The notes under the pieces were generated by a model that saw nothing but the letters and a program-made list of their open reading frames with translations, was not told where the DNA came from and did not search any database. DNA of 64,000 nt, from NCBI RefSeq assembly GCF_028858725.1, contig NC_084769.1, positions 10,851,501 through 10,915,500 on the forward strand, read 5' to 3'. This document shows positions 34,219-45,500 of the stretch, in pieces (the stretch's first letter is position 1; each line of letters starts with the position of its first letter). The position numbers were made by a program, and so were the translations under genes. The DNA is from Colius striatus (Eukaryota; Chordata; Aves; Coliiformes; Coliidae).

Positions 34219-34650
34219 GCTGCGGGCTGCCCGGCTGGGCTCGGCGCGGCTCGGCACGGTTCGGCTCGGCTGGGTTCGGCCCACCTGGCAGCACCGCCCT
34301 TCCCGGCCCGGCCCCCGGCGCCTGAGGGAGGGACAGGCGTGAGCGGGCGGCGGCCTAGGGGCAGCGCCGGTACAGCCCCCCCGGTACAGCCCCCCCGGCT
34401 CCGCCCGCAGCCCGGCCGCTGCTGTGGCCGGATAGGTGCTTGCCCCGAGGCGCTATCCTAGCAACGTCGCCTGAGACCGGGGAGGATTCGGTGTCCTGGA
34501 GGGGGAATGGGGAAAACGGCGCCTTCTCCGAAATGCAGGGGAATGAGCTGAGTGGGGAAGGCGGGAGCGGGCGCTTGGCGCGGCGGGCGCCGTCCTGCCC
34601 GTCGGCAGCCCCGTGGGCAGCGGGAGGGCTGCTGCTGAGGCTCTGGGGCA
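33840..34650 (-). promoter_or_regulatory. CpG-island promoter of GPD1L2
   Basis: Dense CpG and G+C over exon 1 and its upstream flank, sharply bounded by A+T-rich DNA. Upstream of the ATG (higher coordinates) are a GC-box core CCGCCC at 34401, an RFX/X-box-like CCTAGCAACG at 34457-34466, and a perfect 14-bp tandem duplication at 34369-34396. No TATA box was seen. Start-site position is not determined. Confidence 0.7.
34178..34218 (-). CDS. GPD1L2: GPD1L2 exon 1 (start codon)
   Basis: ATG at 34218-34216, then [13 protein letters not shown] and the first two bases of the Trp codon; donor GTGAGT from 34177. The start is fixed by homology: the NAD-binding GSGNWG lies nine residues in, as in all vertebrate GPD1 proteins. 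It sits inside a CpG island. Confidence 0.92.
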
Positions 34651-37429
34651 GGGAGGAACACCTCGAGCTCCAGTGGCCCAATGGCTTAAGTTCTTCTGAC
34701 AGCCCCATGAGCACCGGGGGAAGGTTCTGAGTGTGTTTGCAGAGCCAAACGCTGCTGATAAATCGGGGTCTATGTCACAGTTCTTAATATGGGACATGAG
34801 ATGAAAGTTATCTTGAGGATGGACAGAATGGTGTGTCGTTCCTTTTCCCCTACATGGTCTAATGGTGCATGATGCCCTACAAATCACCACATTTTATCTC
34901 TCAGCCCTCCGCTACACCATCTCCTCTTCAAAGCAGCCTTCTCTCTTGTTTCTGAGCCAGAGTTGGATTTACTGCTTTCCCTGCTCTTGCCCTCCTGCTT
35001 CCCCTCATCTTGCCATGCCCAGGCTCCCCCGGGAGCTCAGCGGTGCCCGCATCTGCTGCCCTCGCACCCACTCCTGGCTCGGTGAGTTCCTGGCTGCATG
35101 TGAAGAGGAGGCCTGGCCCTGTGATTCACCAAGGGAGGCTGGCTGCCAGAGCTTCAGAAGCCCGTGGGTGTTTCTGGAGGTACACATATGCTCAGCTCGC
35201 CTGCTGTCGGCTTCATTGGTACTGATGGCAGTGAGAATGTCTGGGGACACAACAAACAAACTAGGGCAAAATCCTGCAAACTAATATCTTGAGAAAATGA
35301 CCAGGACAGGTTGCTGAAAAGGCAGGTGTAGCTGAGACCCTTGGCATGTGTGAAGTCTGATGAGGAGCTCTGTGAGAAAAGGCATTACCCACATGCACAG
35401 TTTGAGCACAGCCAAGACACAAGAGCTTTTCTCTGGTTCCCAGTGCATTTCCTCCAGTCTCCTGCTTGTTCTCCATGATTTGCGCTTTCCCTGGCTGTAT
35501 AGCTCCTCTGTGCCTCTTAGCTCTCTTCTGTCTTTAACTTATCCCCCCAAAACCTATGAAGATCTGTGGAGGTGAAAAGGAGACATTATCCTTCTTGCTT
35601 TGTTCTTTCCCAGTCTTCTCTGCTTGTTGCAAGTACTTCTGTCCTGGTGAGTCCCTGAGCCCCAAGGGGAGAACACACTCATTAAAGTACTGGCATCTAA
35701 TTAATGCAACAAAAGATGCCCCTAGACTACATAGTACCTAAGAATTGCAAATTGTAATGGTTTCATCTAAATTAACAGGGAAACTTTTAATTACAAAGGG
35801 AAACTGTTTCGGTTCAGTGGTCCCTGGGCTGACAGATTTGAGTGCCCTGCACATTCAGGTTGCACTGACCATTTGGCAGAGTTGAGATTGGCAGGGGATG
35901 AGCAGGCAGATGGGTATGGCAGCACTTGTGAAGAGCAGAGGATGTAGCCTGGGACTGTGAGTGCATACATTATAAATCTGTGATACTAATTGGTCGTGGA
36001 AGTAGCTATCTAGTGCTGCTGCTGAACTGAACAGTAGAGTCACTGCTCCATGGTGATGGATAGGAGAGTGTTCCCACACAAAGGCCTGTTCCAGGCAGTC
36101 TGCAGACAGGTGATGTCAAGGCTCTCTCAGTGACAGTGTTGTGTGGGGACACCGAATGGCCCTGAGAAATGGGTCTTTTGGCAGATTCCAGAGCCCTGGA
36201 GCCATACAGCACACTGCAGTGCTTGCTGCTGACTCTTGTTTTATCAAGCAAGGAGAAGGATCTGCTCTTTTCCACAAAGGCACAATGTTTGTTTTTCACA
36301 TAACCCCTACCTCTCAAGTGTGAGTCATTAGTACATAACAGACATAAAAGCTCATTCTGCTTAACAGGGAGGATAAAGACAACCCTCTCAAGGCCACCTC
36401 CACCCAAGCTCACCTGATCTGCTGCACCTAATGGGCTCTGCACATGTCAGCAGCTGGAGATCACACAGATGGGCAGTTTTCCTCTGCCAGCAGCTGCTGC
36501 AAACAGAAAAACTTCACTGTCAGTGCTGCAAAGCCAGGATAGCCAATGGGCTTTTTTAGCTGAGCCAGGTGTGGCTCTTTCTATGCTGGCATTGTGGTCT
36601 TTGAACACCCCCAAAAATGGGACTGAGACAGGCCAGATGTGGCAGACACCAGGCATAGGGTGGGCAGGAAGGAGAGGTGGGGCTGGGTGCTCTGCAAAGA
36701 GGGGCTGAGGGGAAGGTAAAGGGCAGTGTATGGTATAGATACAGTCACTGTGTGCTTTGTTTCCTTGGGCACTGGTTGGTGATGTTTGGGCACCCTATTC
36801 TATTGGGTGTGTAGGGTAAAGCAGGTGAGTAGGGTGACCGTAGGGCCAGTCCTCTGTTCTACCCTGGGCGAGGCAGAGCTGGGCCTGGAAGGACACTCTC
36901 TTACCAGTTCTTGCTGCCAGCTTACAGCCTTATCATGGCCCATCTTAAAATTGGTTAGATTTTTGTCCCCTCTTACTGAGAAGCTGTTTGAGATCATTAC
37001 TTCTCTCACAGTGAGAGCTGTCCTCCCCATTTCATACCCACCTATGCCCATCTGCTCTAGCCCAAGCACTGTCTAGAAATGTGAATGACTCCTCTCCCCT
37101 GGTGCTTATTCTCTGCCCACCTTAAACCCCAAATGTATTTAGAGAGAGGAATCGCATCTCTTCTCACCATTTGTTTTGCCAAGCTCAGTAAGACGAGGTC
37201 TCTTACTGTCTTTTCTCTTCCTCTGCTTATCTAGATGGGATTTGTCTGTACGTGTTTCAACATGAATCCAGGTTTGCTGAATACCAATAACCTGAATGAT
37301 GCCCTAAAATCTCAGCGGAGTTTTACCCAGTGCCTTGTATATATTTACTTATTGTTCCAGGAAGTATGTGACTTGCTATGTATAAGGCTACATTTACCTT
37401 TTAAATAACTACATCAGGCTCTTCCTCTT

Positions 37430-38220
37430 CTGTTGCTCACAGCAGATAAATTCTACTTTATGGCAGAAATCTGATCAATCTGTCAGTGTGTGTCCCTGCA
37501 TTTTATGCTATTGCATTTCATCTCGTGCCTGTTACTAGGGAATAACAATCATATAATGCTTCCTGTAGGATTTCCTCTCAGTTGAAAATGTCTCCCAAAT
37601 TTGTCATTAACATTTTCATTCTCACACTCATCATTTTTTGTGCCAAGCTAAATTAGGAAATTATTCAGTAAGACCAACTACTCCAGTCCTATAATTTTGC
37701 TGCCAGCCCCATCAGCAGTTTTCACCCCCAATACTATTCCTTTGGCATTTTACAGTGTTTGTGTTAATCCTCATCTTCTCGAGTTTAACTAATAATTATC
37801 TAGGTAATGCCAAATCAGATGCTTTACCAAAGTCCAGGTTGATAAGATTTATTAGTTTTCCTTTGTCCATAAATGTAATTATCTTATCAAAAAAAGATGT
37901 TGGATCTGTCTACATGTAACATGCCTAGCTTGCACTTTAACTCACTTTCTGCCTCTTTCCATGTCTTTTGTTACTCACGACTAACATTTGCTCTAAAAAG
38001 CTTACAGATTTCAGTGAGGGAGATTATTCAGTCTTCAGAAGTGGAGGCTAAAGAGCTCTTCAGCTTTGTGGCTGTGTTGCATGCAGTGATTTCCATATCC
38101 ATGCCCTTTGGCCCATTAAATGTGCTGCCTCTGCTCTCTAGGACTTCATTTTCTTCCTTATGGAAACTGAAGCAACATATTCCTTTAGCTTTTAGGTACC
38201 TGCCTTGCTGTTATTGTTGG
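37430..38220 (-). mobile_element. Probable ancient CR1/L3-like LINE relic, minus orientation
   Basis: The segment TTTACCAAAGTCCAGGTTG...TTTGTCCATAAATGTAATTATCTTATCAAA (37824-37890) matches the pattern of the reverse-transcriptase region of old amniote CR1/L3 elements in reverse (motif around a tract meaning F-K-Y-V/D-K). Flanking text near 37480-37570 and 38080-38160 also has the expected order of phrases. Highly eroded; limits and subfamily uncertain. Confidence 0.35.
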
Positions 38221-38652
38221 TGATGCTTTCCTTTGTTTCCTTTGTAATCATGCAGTGAAACCCTTTTGTTCTTGTCTTCCTTCCCTGTACAGCTCTGATT
38301 TGTTTTGATTTTGAGCTGTACCTTTCATTTTGGATGTCTGAAGCATAGTTTTCTCTGTATATGACCCCCTTCTACTTGTTTTCACTAGGCTTTCTATGTA
38401 TTCCTAAGATATCCTGTGCTGTCTGCATCACTGTTCACATCCTGTGTGGGCATATGAAGCTACAGGTAATATTCTGCCTTATTTTGTCTGTTCTCTTTGG
38501 AGAGAAGTGGGAGCCTTTTCTGTCTTCTGACTACTTGAAAGCAAAGCAGAATATGAATTTTGTGCTCTGTGGTAGTGACCAGACAACATCACTCCTCAGC
38601 ACCTCTAGGAAAGTAAGCTTCAGGGTTTAGGGAAAGAGAAACTGAAAATTGA

Positions 38653-38671
38653 GCTCTTTTTTTTTTTTTTG
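38653..38671 (+). repeat. Poly(T) run
   Basis: A homopolymer T tract in the intergenic region. Possibly the tail of an unrecognised insertion in reverse, but no element body was identified. Confidence 0.5.
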
Positions 38672-41600
38672 CCAGACCTTGTTGTCAGCAGTACTCAAAC
38701 GTTTAGTTTTCTCACCTGCAGGGCTGTGGGTAGTGTTCAGGTTGGAGTGGGTTTGAGTTTAGAACAAAGGTTTCCAAGTTTAGCCTGGCTGTGGGAGGTC
38801 TGCAGATCATTAAAAGCTTACCACTTCAGCTCTACCCAAACTGCAAGTGCCACACCTGACCTTCACCTCACACTGGCCAATCTGGTGGATGGCATTACCA
38901 TCAAAATCACTCCTGTATCATGGGCCTCTTATTTTTCCACCGGAAAATGTTTGCACATAAGCTTTACCTGAATTATATTCTAAATGGCTGAGTTCCATGG
39001 TTTAAAATGTGTATATATAAACACTAAATTATTATATGTTTACTTACTTGTAATTATGGCTAGTAAAGAATAACAATTTCTCTTGAGGTAGCATTTATGA
39101 TCTCAAAGTAGCTCTTCCAGGATGTTGGTTACAAATAAATAATGTCAGTTTATGTCCCTAAGAGTCCAAATTACTTACAGCTTTACAGCTTCCACGTGGA
39201 CTTCTTGCAGTCTGCTTTTACTGACTCAAGGGATCTAGAAAACAAATCATCAGGGAAGTTTTTACTCCACTCATTTTACTGAGTTCTCTGCTGCAGGTTC
39301 TGATCAGATTGTATAGGAAGAGCTTTTCCCCCCCTCATTTAAATTAGTTCTCCAAAAAGGTACTTAGCAGAAAATAAGACTGGATTTTAGCCCTGTAGAA
39401 ATCTGTGTAACTGCAAGTTAATTTAAGGAATTCAAGCATAACAGACTGAGAGGCCAATTGTAAACCATTTGTACTCTTCGGGGCTTTCTGTAATCCAACT
39501 GAGAAGGTTTTCAGGAGAAGCAACAGGACTCTAGTGGGACTGAGAAATGCATTTTCTGGAAGAAAAACAGACCTAGTCACTTAGAATTAATTTTCTATAA
39601 AATAGATGTCAAACCCCAGGCAACATATCTACAAAGATTTGGCAGAATCCAAATATACCTACTCTGTAGGCAGCACAGGCTGCAATGAGAAGGAAGGATG
39701 TCACTTGGAAATGATGAAGTGGATGCTGAATTAGTTAAGAGTGTGCAGATACAAGTAGGAGGTCTGGTAATGGGAATAGCTCAGCATCAGTACCCCACAA
39801 ACAGCACTTACAGAGAAACACAGCAGTTGAATTTTGAAGGACAGGTTTGCCTACAAAAATTACCAAGAGTTTTGGCTTGGTTTCCAAACTGATCTTGTTA
39901 TCGTGCTACACCTGGAGATGGCATTTGACTGAGATAAGCTGCTAAGCATGATAACGGGGACCTACAGCAAATGGAGAGATGCTCGTGTTGCCATGGAGAC
40001 TGTGCAGAAAAAGTGTGTAGGTGTTAAGTATGGCACAAAAACATTTCCAGGAGGACAGAGACTGAAGAACTGAATTCACTCAACAGCTGTTAAGGTTGGT
40101 TGAGATGTTAAAAAAAAACCACATTAGCTTTTCAGGAAATTGAGAATCATGGAGGAAAGGAGTCCTAATGGTGAGCTGCAGAACAGCTGAAGGCAACAAT
40201 GCCGTGTTGTGCCGTAGGGCAGGGCAGAAAAATTCTTTGGAGAAAGGCTGCAGAGGGTCGTGAAGCAGATGAAGAAGCTGGGAAGCCCCTCAACCATGAC
40301 CATGGTGCATGCTCCCCTTGTGCTGGCTGAGCACACACGGGACTCAGGCTGGTGGTAAGGGGATGTGCTTTCCTTAGCCTCTTTTCCTTTCCCTCCAGCA
40401 GGTCCATAGGTGCTCAGGAGGGACCCAGCATGTTGGTACCCACTCACTTTCCCCACATGGAGAACCTGTTGTGTGGTCTCACAGTGCTACATCTATTAAA
40501 GATGGAGTCAGCCTTAAGCACATGAAAATGTGCTTTTGAGTTCTCCACACAAAGGGGGCTATCCGGAGGAATTCTGTTTTATTCTCTGTTGGGGGGAGTA
40601 ACATGGCAGCAGAGATCCCTTTGAGCTCAAGGAATAGAGTCCCCAAGGGGCTGCTTAGGCAGGGCAGAAGGACGAGACAGAGGTGATGGGCTCCAGCCAT
40701 GGCCCTCTGTGCTAGAACAGCTTGTACTCTGCCACAAAGAAGGATGAGGCAATACTCTGAGCTCTCAGTCTGCTCAGGGGTTGGAGGGAAAAGGGCAGGG
40801 AGTCTGCCCTGGGTGAGTTGAGCAAAAGGACTGAAACAAAATGCTCATCAGTGCTGTGGCTACAGAAATGCCTCAAACTCTGGTCATAACTCAGTTGTCT
40901 CCATGTACTACTGGTGAGCTGCCTCCCTGGGACATGCTTTAGTCTGTTAAGGGACTTGGAAGCCACTGCAAAGGCCAGGTGCAAGTGCTTTAACCATTCC
41001 CAGGCTGTGGGGCTGAGTGATGGGCAGGAATGAAGGCTGTGGAGGTCTAAGAGATAAAAGGTAATGTGAGGATGGAGAGGGACAGGGCTGTTGTGGTCTC
41101 CTCTCCTGTGTGATGACTGCAGAGCAGCATCACCTCTGCCACTTTTGTAGCCCCATGGCTATGTGTAGAGGACAATCACTTCAAGCTGTGGCAAAAGCCT
41201 CGCTCCACACAGGCAGCAACTCCAAAGAATCTGCTTTGGAGGCAAACACAAGATCCTTCAGTCCTGTTTTTTCCTGAGCTCCCAGGACACAGCCTGCTCC
41301 TCAGAGGATGCCTCACAGGGGAAAAGCTACTGGGATTACACAACCTGATTGAGCCTTTGCTGCTGCTTCAGTTTCCACATCTGGATTGTGTTGGGGTGAC
41401 ATAATGCTGGAGCCTGGAGTGTGACTCAATGTAAAGTCACCCTGAGTGCAAGCAGAAATGGTGCCAAATGTGAATGTGAGGGATGTGAATGGGTTGTGCA
41501 TGGGGAGGGAACCTTCATAGGCAATGTGAGCTGCTGCTGCCTGTGGGTCTGGTCCTTTCAGTTGGACCTGCATTACAGCAAAACACGATCCATAGGGGTT

Positions 41601-44600
41601 GATAGAGAAGAGCAAGGAAATTGGAAGACAACTAACAGTGACTGAAAAGCCCAGATGAAGGAAGCTTTTGACTCATTAAGACTATTGAAGGACTGATGGA
41701 TAACCATTACAAGTAAGCACCAAAGATCCTGCAGGTCAAACAGAGCAGCAGTATTTCATGTATTTAAGTTTCAGCAAAGCCACAGATCCAGTAACTCATC
41801 AATATTTTTAAAGCTGTAAAATCAAAGCATGCTGTCAAACAATTGCTACAGTGTAAAATCCTCCAGAGGATGAAATAATTTGTAGTACATTTACCTGACT
41901 TCACCTACGGTCAGGAGAAAACAGCCACGTGCTATATGTATGTATGGAGAAAGGCTGTTCTCTTCCCCAGATTTCTTTTCTTGTTCTTGTGTCATGGCAT
42001 CTAAATTTTAGTAGGCAGGTTATTCTTAGTAAGAATAGGAAGCTCTTTCATGTTCCTGAGCCCAGAAAACATTAAATGTTAACCAGACTACTAATAAACA
42101 AAAGTATAATTTGTCTTGAGAAAAAAAAATCTAACTTTAAGAACCATTGATTGTACAGTTACCAAAGACAGATATGAAGTGCTTTTAGCAATGTTACTTT
42201 TCTGGTCATTTTCCCTTTAGCTAGCATCTCCCCCAACTCAGCTGTGCTTATGAAAACATCTCACTCCTCCTGCAATAAAGGCAGGCTGTACCGGCTTTCC
42301 TTTCCCAGGACTGATGTGTTTCCTCCACAGGCCTGTAGAGGATGCAGCTCCCTTAGCAGAGAGGAGCAGTAAATGCTTGTCTTCTGTGGATCAACTACCA
42401 GAGGAAGATACAGGTTTAAAACTATATTAAACTCAGTCTCATCCAAATATGCTTATTAGGTCAAGAAAAAGTCCTGTCTGACCAACAAGGAAGTGGTAGA
42501 AAACTTGTATCATCATTTCTATTTTTCTTTTCTAAGTACAACATTTTTAAGCACAGAGGTGATTCTCTTTGAATGTGGATAGATCTTGCAGCTCTGAAGC
42601 AATGATACCGATCTGAAGAGACGCTAAGCATATCTAGCCAGACTGTAAGCTTGGGAAGAAATCAGTAACAATGGTACATGGCTTTGTTCACATCCTACAC
42701 AGTTTTATAAAACTAACAGAATGATTAATTATGGCAAATTTGCTTTAACATGAGTTATAATAAAGCAGGACCCACTTCAGCTTGTAGCCATAATCGGGCC
42801 TACAAATATTTGAGTTGAAAAACGTTGATAAGCGTTTATTATCCTTTTCATTCTTTCCTCCTCCGGATCTGCAACTGTCCCCGAGTTCTTCCTCCAGACC
42901 TAGAAATCCCAGCAAGGGGCAAGGCTCAGGCAGGCAGAGGGCACTGCTGTGGGACCTCAGCACTCTGCCACCCTTGCAAGGCAGGATTTTGGTCATTCTG
43001 AGCCACCAGAGAAGGAAACTGAGGGGACTGAACCTAAACGCAAGTTATAATGAGCAACAACTGTAAACTAAAGATAAAAGGCAGCTTAAACTGCAGATCC
43101 TTAGCAAACGCAGTTAAACGATTAGCCTTCCTATGCTATTAAGCATTTTGTCAGTGCCATCTGCCGACAACTTCTGGTACTGCATCCCTTTGTAAAAGTA
43201 TAAAGCAAACGCAGGGGGGAAGCAAATCTGAGTTTACCATCGTGGACTCAGGGACCAGATGCTGAGAGGCTGCAGAAACGCGTGGTAAGCATCGCTGTCC
43301 TGTCTGAGGTATTGGGGAAGTCCTAGGGAACCCTACCGCCCACCTGTGATGGTTGCAAAAGGTCTAGCGCGGGTGAAGTCATGTCTCTGGTGAGCCTGGT
43401 TGTCCTCCAGCAAGGAGAAAGAAAACACCCAAGCCCATGTCTTGACTGAGTTGCTTTTGCTTCAAAATTTCCTAAGAACATTTCAGTGAAGTTGGCATGG
43501 ATTATGATCAGCACAATTATCTTTTCAATTAACGTGTCGAGTGACCAGTAGAGGAGGAATTAACATTTTGGAGGCCAAGAAGAGTGCACTTCTGGCCAAA
43601 ATTTTCTTTGAGGTATAAGTTTGACTCTTGCTGCTCTGTTCTCTTACTGTTCCACAGTAGAAAAATACCCTTTTTCTTCTTTTTTTTTTCTCCCCTGCAG
43701 TGATGAGTGTGCTTCTAAAGAGGCAGAAGTGGGGGATTTTCTCCTTGTGTGGTAGCAACATGTCTCTGTAAGTGGGATTATAGGTGTAGGTGCAACAGGC
43801 AGTTCTTGTCCTGGTGTCTGTTAGCTGAGATGACGTGCATGCACACTTGGCAGAGGGATACATACATCCTAATTTAGAGCCAGACTGAAGTTTATAAATA
43901 TATTTTAAAGACCTGATGCTCATAACCTGCTATCCTCATTTGATGGGCAAAAGAAATGTTTTGAATGTCACTGGGCAAGTGCGAATGTGCTGGTAGGAGA
44001 TGGGAAAGGCAGTGCAGCTTTCATGGGGTATGGAGCTGCTATGGGGGGGATGCTCTAGGTAAATAAACTATTTGTCTGCAATATGTTCTGCTTTACTTTT
44101 TTGCTTCTATGTAGAGTTTCATGTTGGCATCTTTTAGCATCTTTTGTTTAAGTGTTGTTCACAGTATTATAGGTGTATAATAGAAGAGCTGAAGAGACAT
44201 GGGAGTTTAGATAAGATGCACAGCAGAACCATGGCCTCATTAACCACAGCTGTGTCTGGTTCTGCTCTCCTCTTCTATGTGTGCCAATTAATTAAAGCCA
44301 GAACAAGGATCCTCTGCCCCTGATTTTAAGAAATAACACAGTGCCAGTCAAGTAAGTTTTGGTTGTCCAAAAGCCATGCCTAGCCTGAAAGACTACACAC
44401 ACAAACCTGTCTCTCCTAGTTAGCTCTGTTGACATGCCATGAAGGTAAAAAAGCCCGTTTAGCTGTTTCCAATATGCAGTAATTGGAGGGAAAAAATGTA
44501 TTTGCTCTGGAGGCCAGGGTATGCTTTGCTTGGTGAATGAACTGCTGAATCTCTCTGTCTTATGGGTTTCTGTGACAAGATCCCAGCCAAGGGCTTTCAA

Positions 44601-44729
44601 GTCACTGCTCGTAACAACACGTATACCTCACAGATTGGGTCCCCCATTCTTCTTATTCCGCTTTCTTTTGGAGCGAGAGTGCTTTCAGACGCGAGTTTAC
44701 AATGACTTTAACGGTCTGCTACTGCTTTA

Positions 44730-45500
44730 AGTGCGGTGGTAGCCGACCGCGGCCTAGCACGGGCATGGCTGCCCACACTAAACATGGCGGCGGCGCTGCC
44801 CCGGAAGGGGCGGCCGGGCCGGGCCGCGGGATGAGGCAGCGGGAGGGCGGGTTTCCCCAGCCCACCGCGGCCGTGCGGGGAGCCGAGCACAGCACAGCCC
44901 AGTCCAGCCGAGCGGGGCGCGGGGGTGCCGGCAGCCGCCGCCATCGCAGCCCGCATGGGGCGGGCGCGGCCGGGCCCCGGCGCGGCCTGAGGGGGGCCGC
45001 TGGGGCGGGCTCCCTCTGTCCCTCCGTTGGGCCGGGGGCGCCCCTGAAGGGGCGGGGAGCCGGAGCGCCATGCAGTGCGCGGACCCCGCAGCGGCCATGA
45101 AGGGGCCAGAGGGCGAGGGCAAGCCGGAGCAGCCGCCGCCGGCAGGACAGAGCGGCGGCAAGAGCGGCGGCGGCCGCGGCGCCAAGGGCTGGCAGTACAG
45201 GTGGGCGCGGCGGGCCGGGCCGGGGGCGGCGGCGTGTGTGCGGCGCGCTGCGGGGGCGCGGGCCCGGGAGCCCCCGGTGCCGGGCTGGGAGGGTTGGAGA
45301 CGCCCGTACTCTCTTCGCAGAGCTGCCCACGCCCGGTCCGCCCTGAGCGTGGGTCGTAGGCGCGGCTGCCCCGGCTGCAGTCGGCAGGCAGACCCGCCGC
45401 GGGGTGCCGGCGAGACGGAGGTACGGACACCTTCCTCGGCCCTGGGCTGAGCCCGGCCGCGCTTCCCCTCGTAGAGTGCCTGTTCGGCGCTCGAGCTGCC
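44730..45500 (+). promoter_or_regulatory. CpG-island promoter and 5'UTR of OSBPL11
   Basis: A very CpG-dense block around the OSBPL11 start. A YY1-type AAACATGGCGGC lies at about 44780-44791 and an ETS-type CCGGAAG at 44801-44807, directly abutting a GC box GGGGCGG at 44807-44813. This is the usual composition of a TATA-less housekeeping promoter; the start site is probably near 44.78-44.9 kb (inference). Confidence 0.75.
45070..45200 (+). CDS. OSBPL11: OSBPL11 exon 1
   Basis: Forty-three codons plus AG. It starts [18 protein letters not shown], has a short Gly/Lys/Arg linker and ends GAKGWQY. Start context CGCCATGC is moderate. Donor GTGGGC at 45201. The human serine/glycine run is shorter here. 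Confidence 0.93.

Larger units (their letters stand above)
34651..44729. other. Intergenic region between divergent GPD1L2 and OSBPL11
   Basis: About 10 kb without any reading frame, RNA gene or fresh transposon I can support. It holds one probable ancient LINE relic (37430-38220). Enhancers shared by the two divergent promoters would be expected here, but none can be identified by eye. Confidence 0.5.

Noticed and set aside
33763-34461. Long reading frame (232 codons, +) across the GPD1L2 CpG island
   Set aside because: Stop codons are rare in G+C-rich DNA; the translation is Pro/Arg/Ala-rich with no domain, and it overlaps exon 1 of the real gene antisense.
34651-44729. Possible extra gene or lncRNA between GPD1L2 and OSBPL11
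   Set aside because: No exon-like conserved frames with paired splice sites could be recognised; short open frames are at chance length. RNA data would be decisive.
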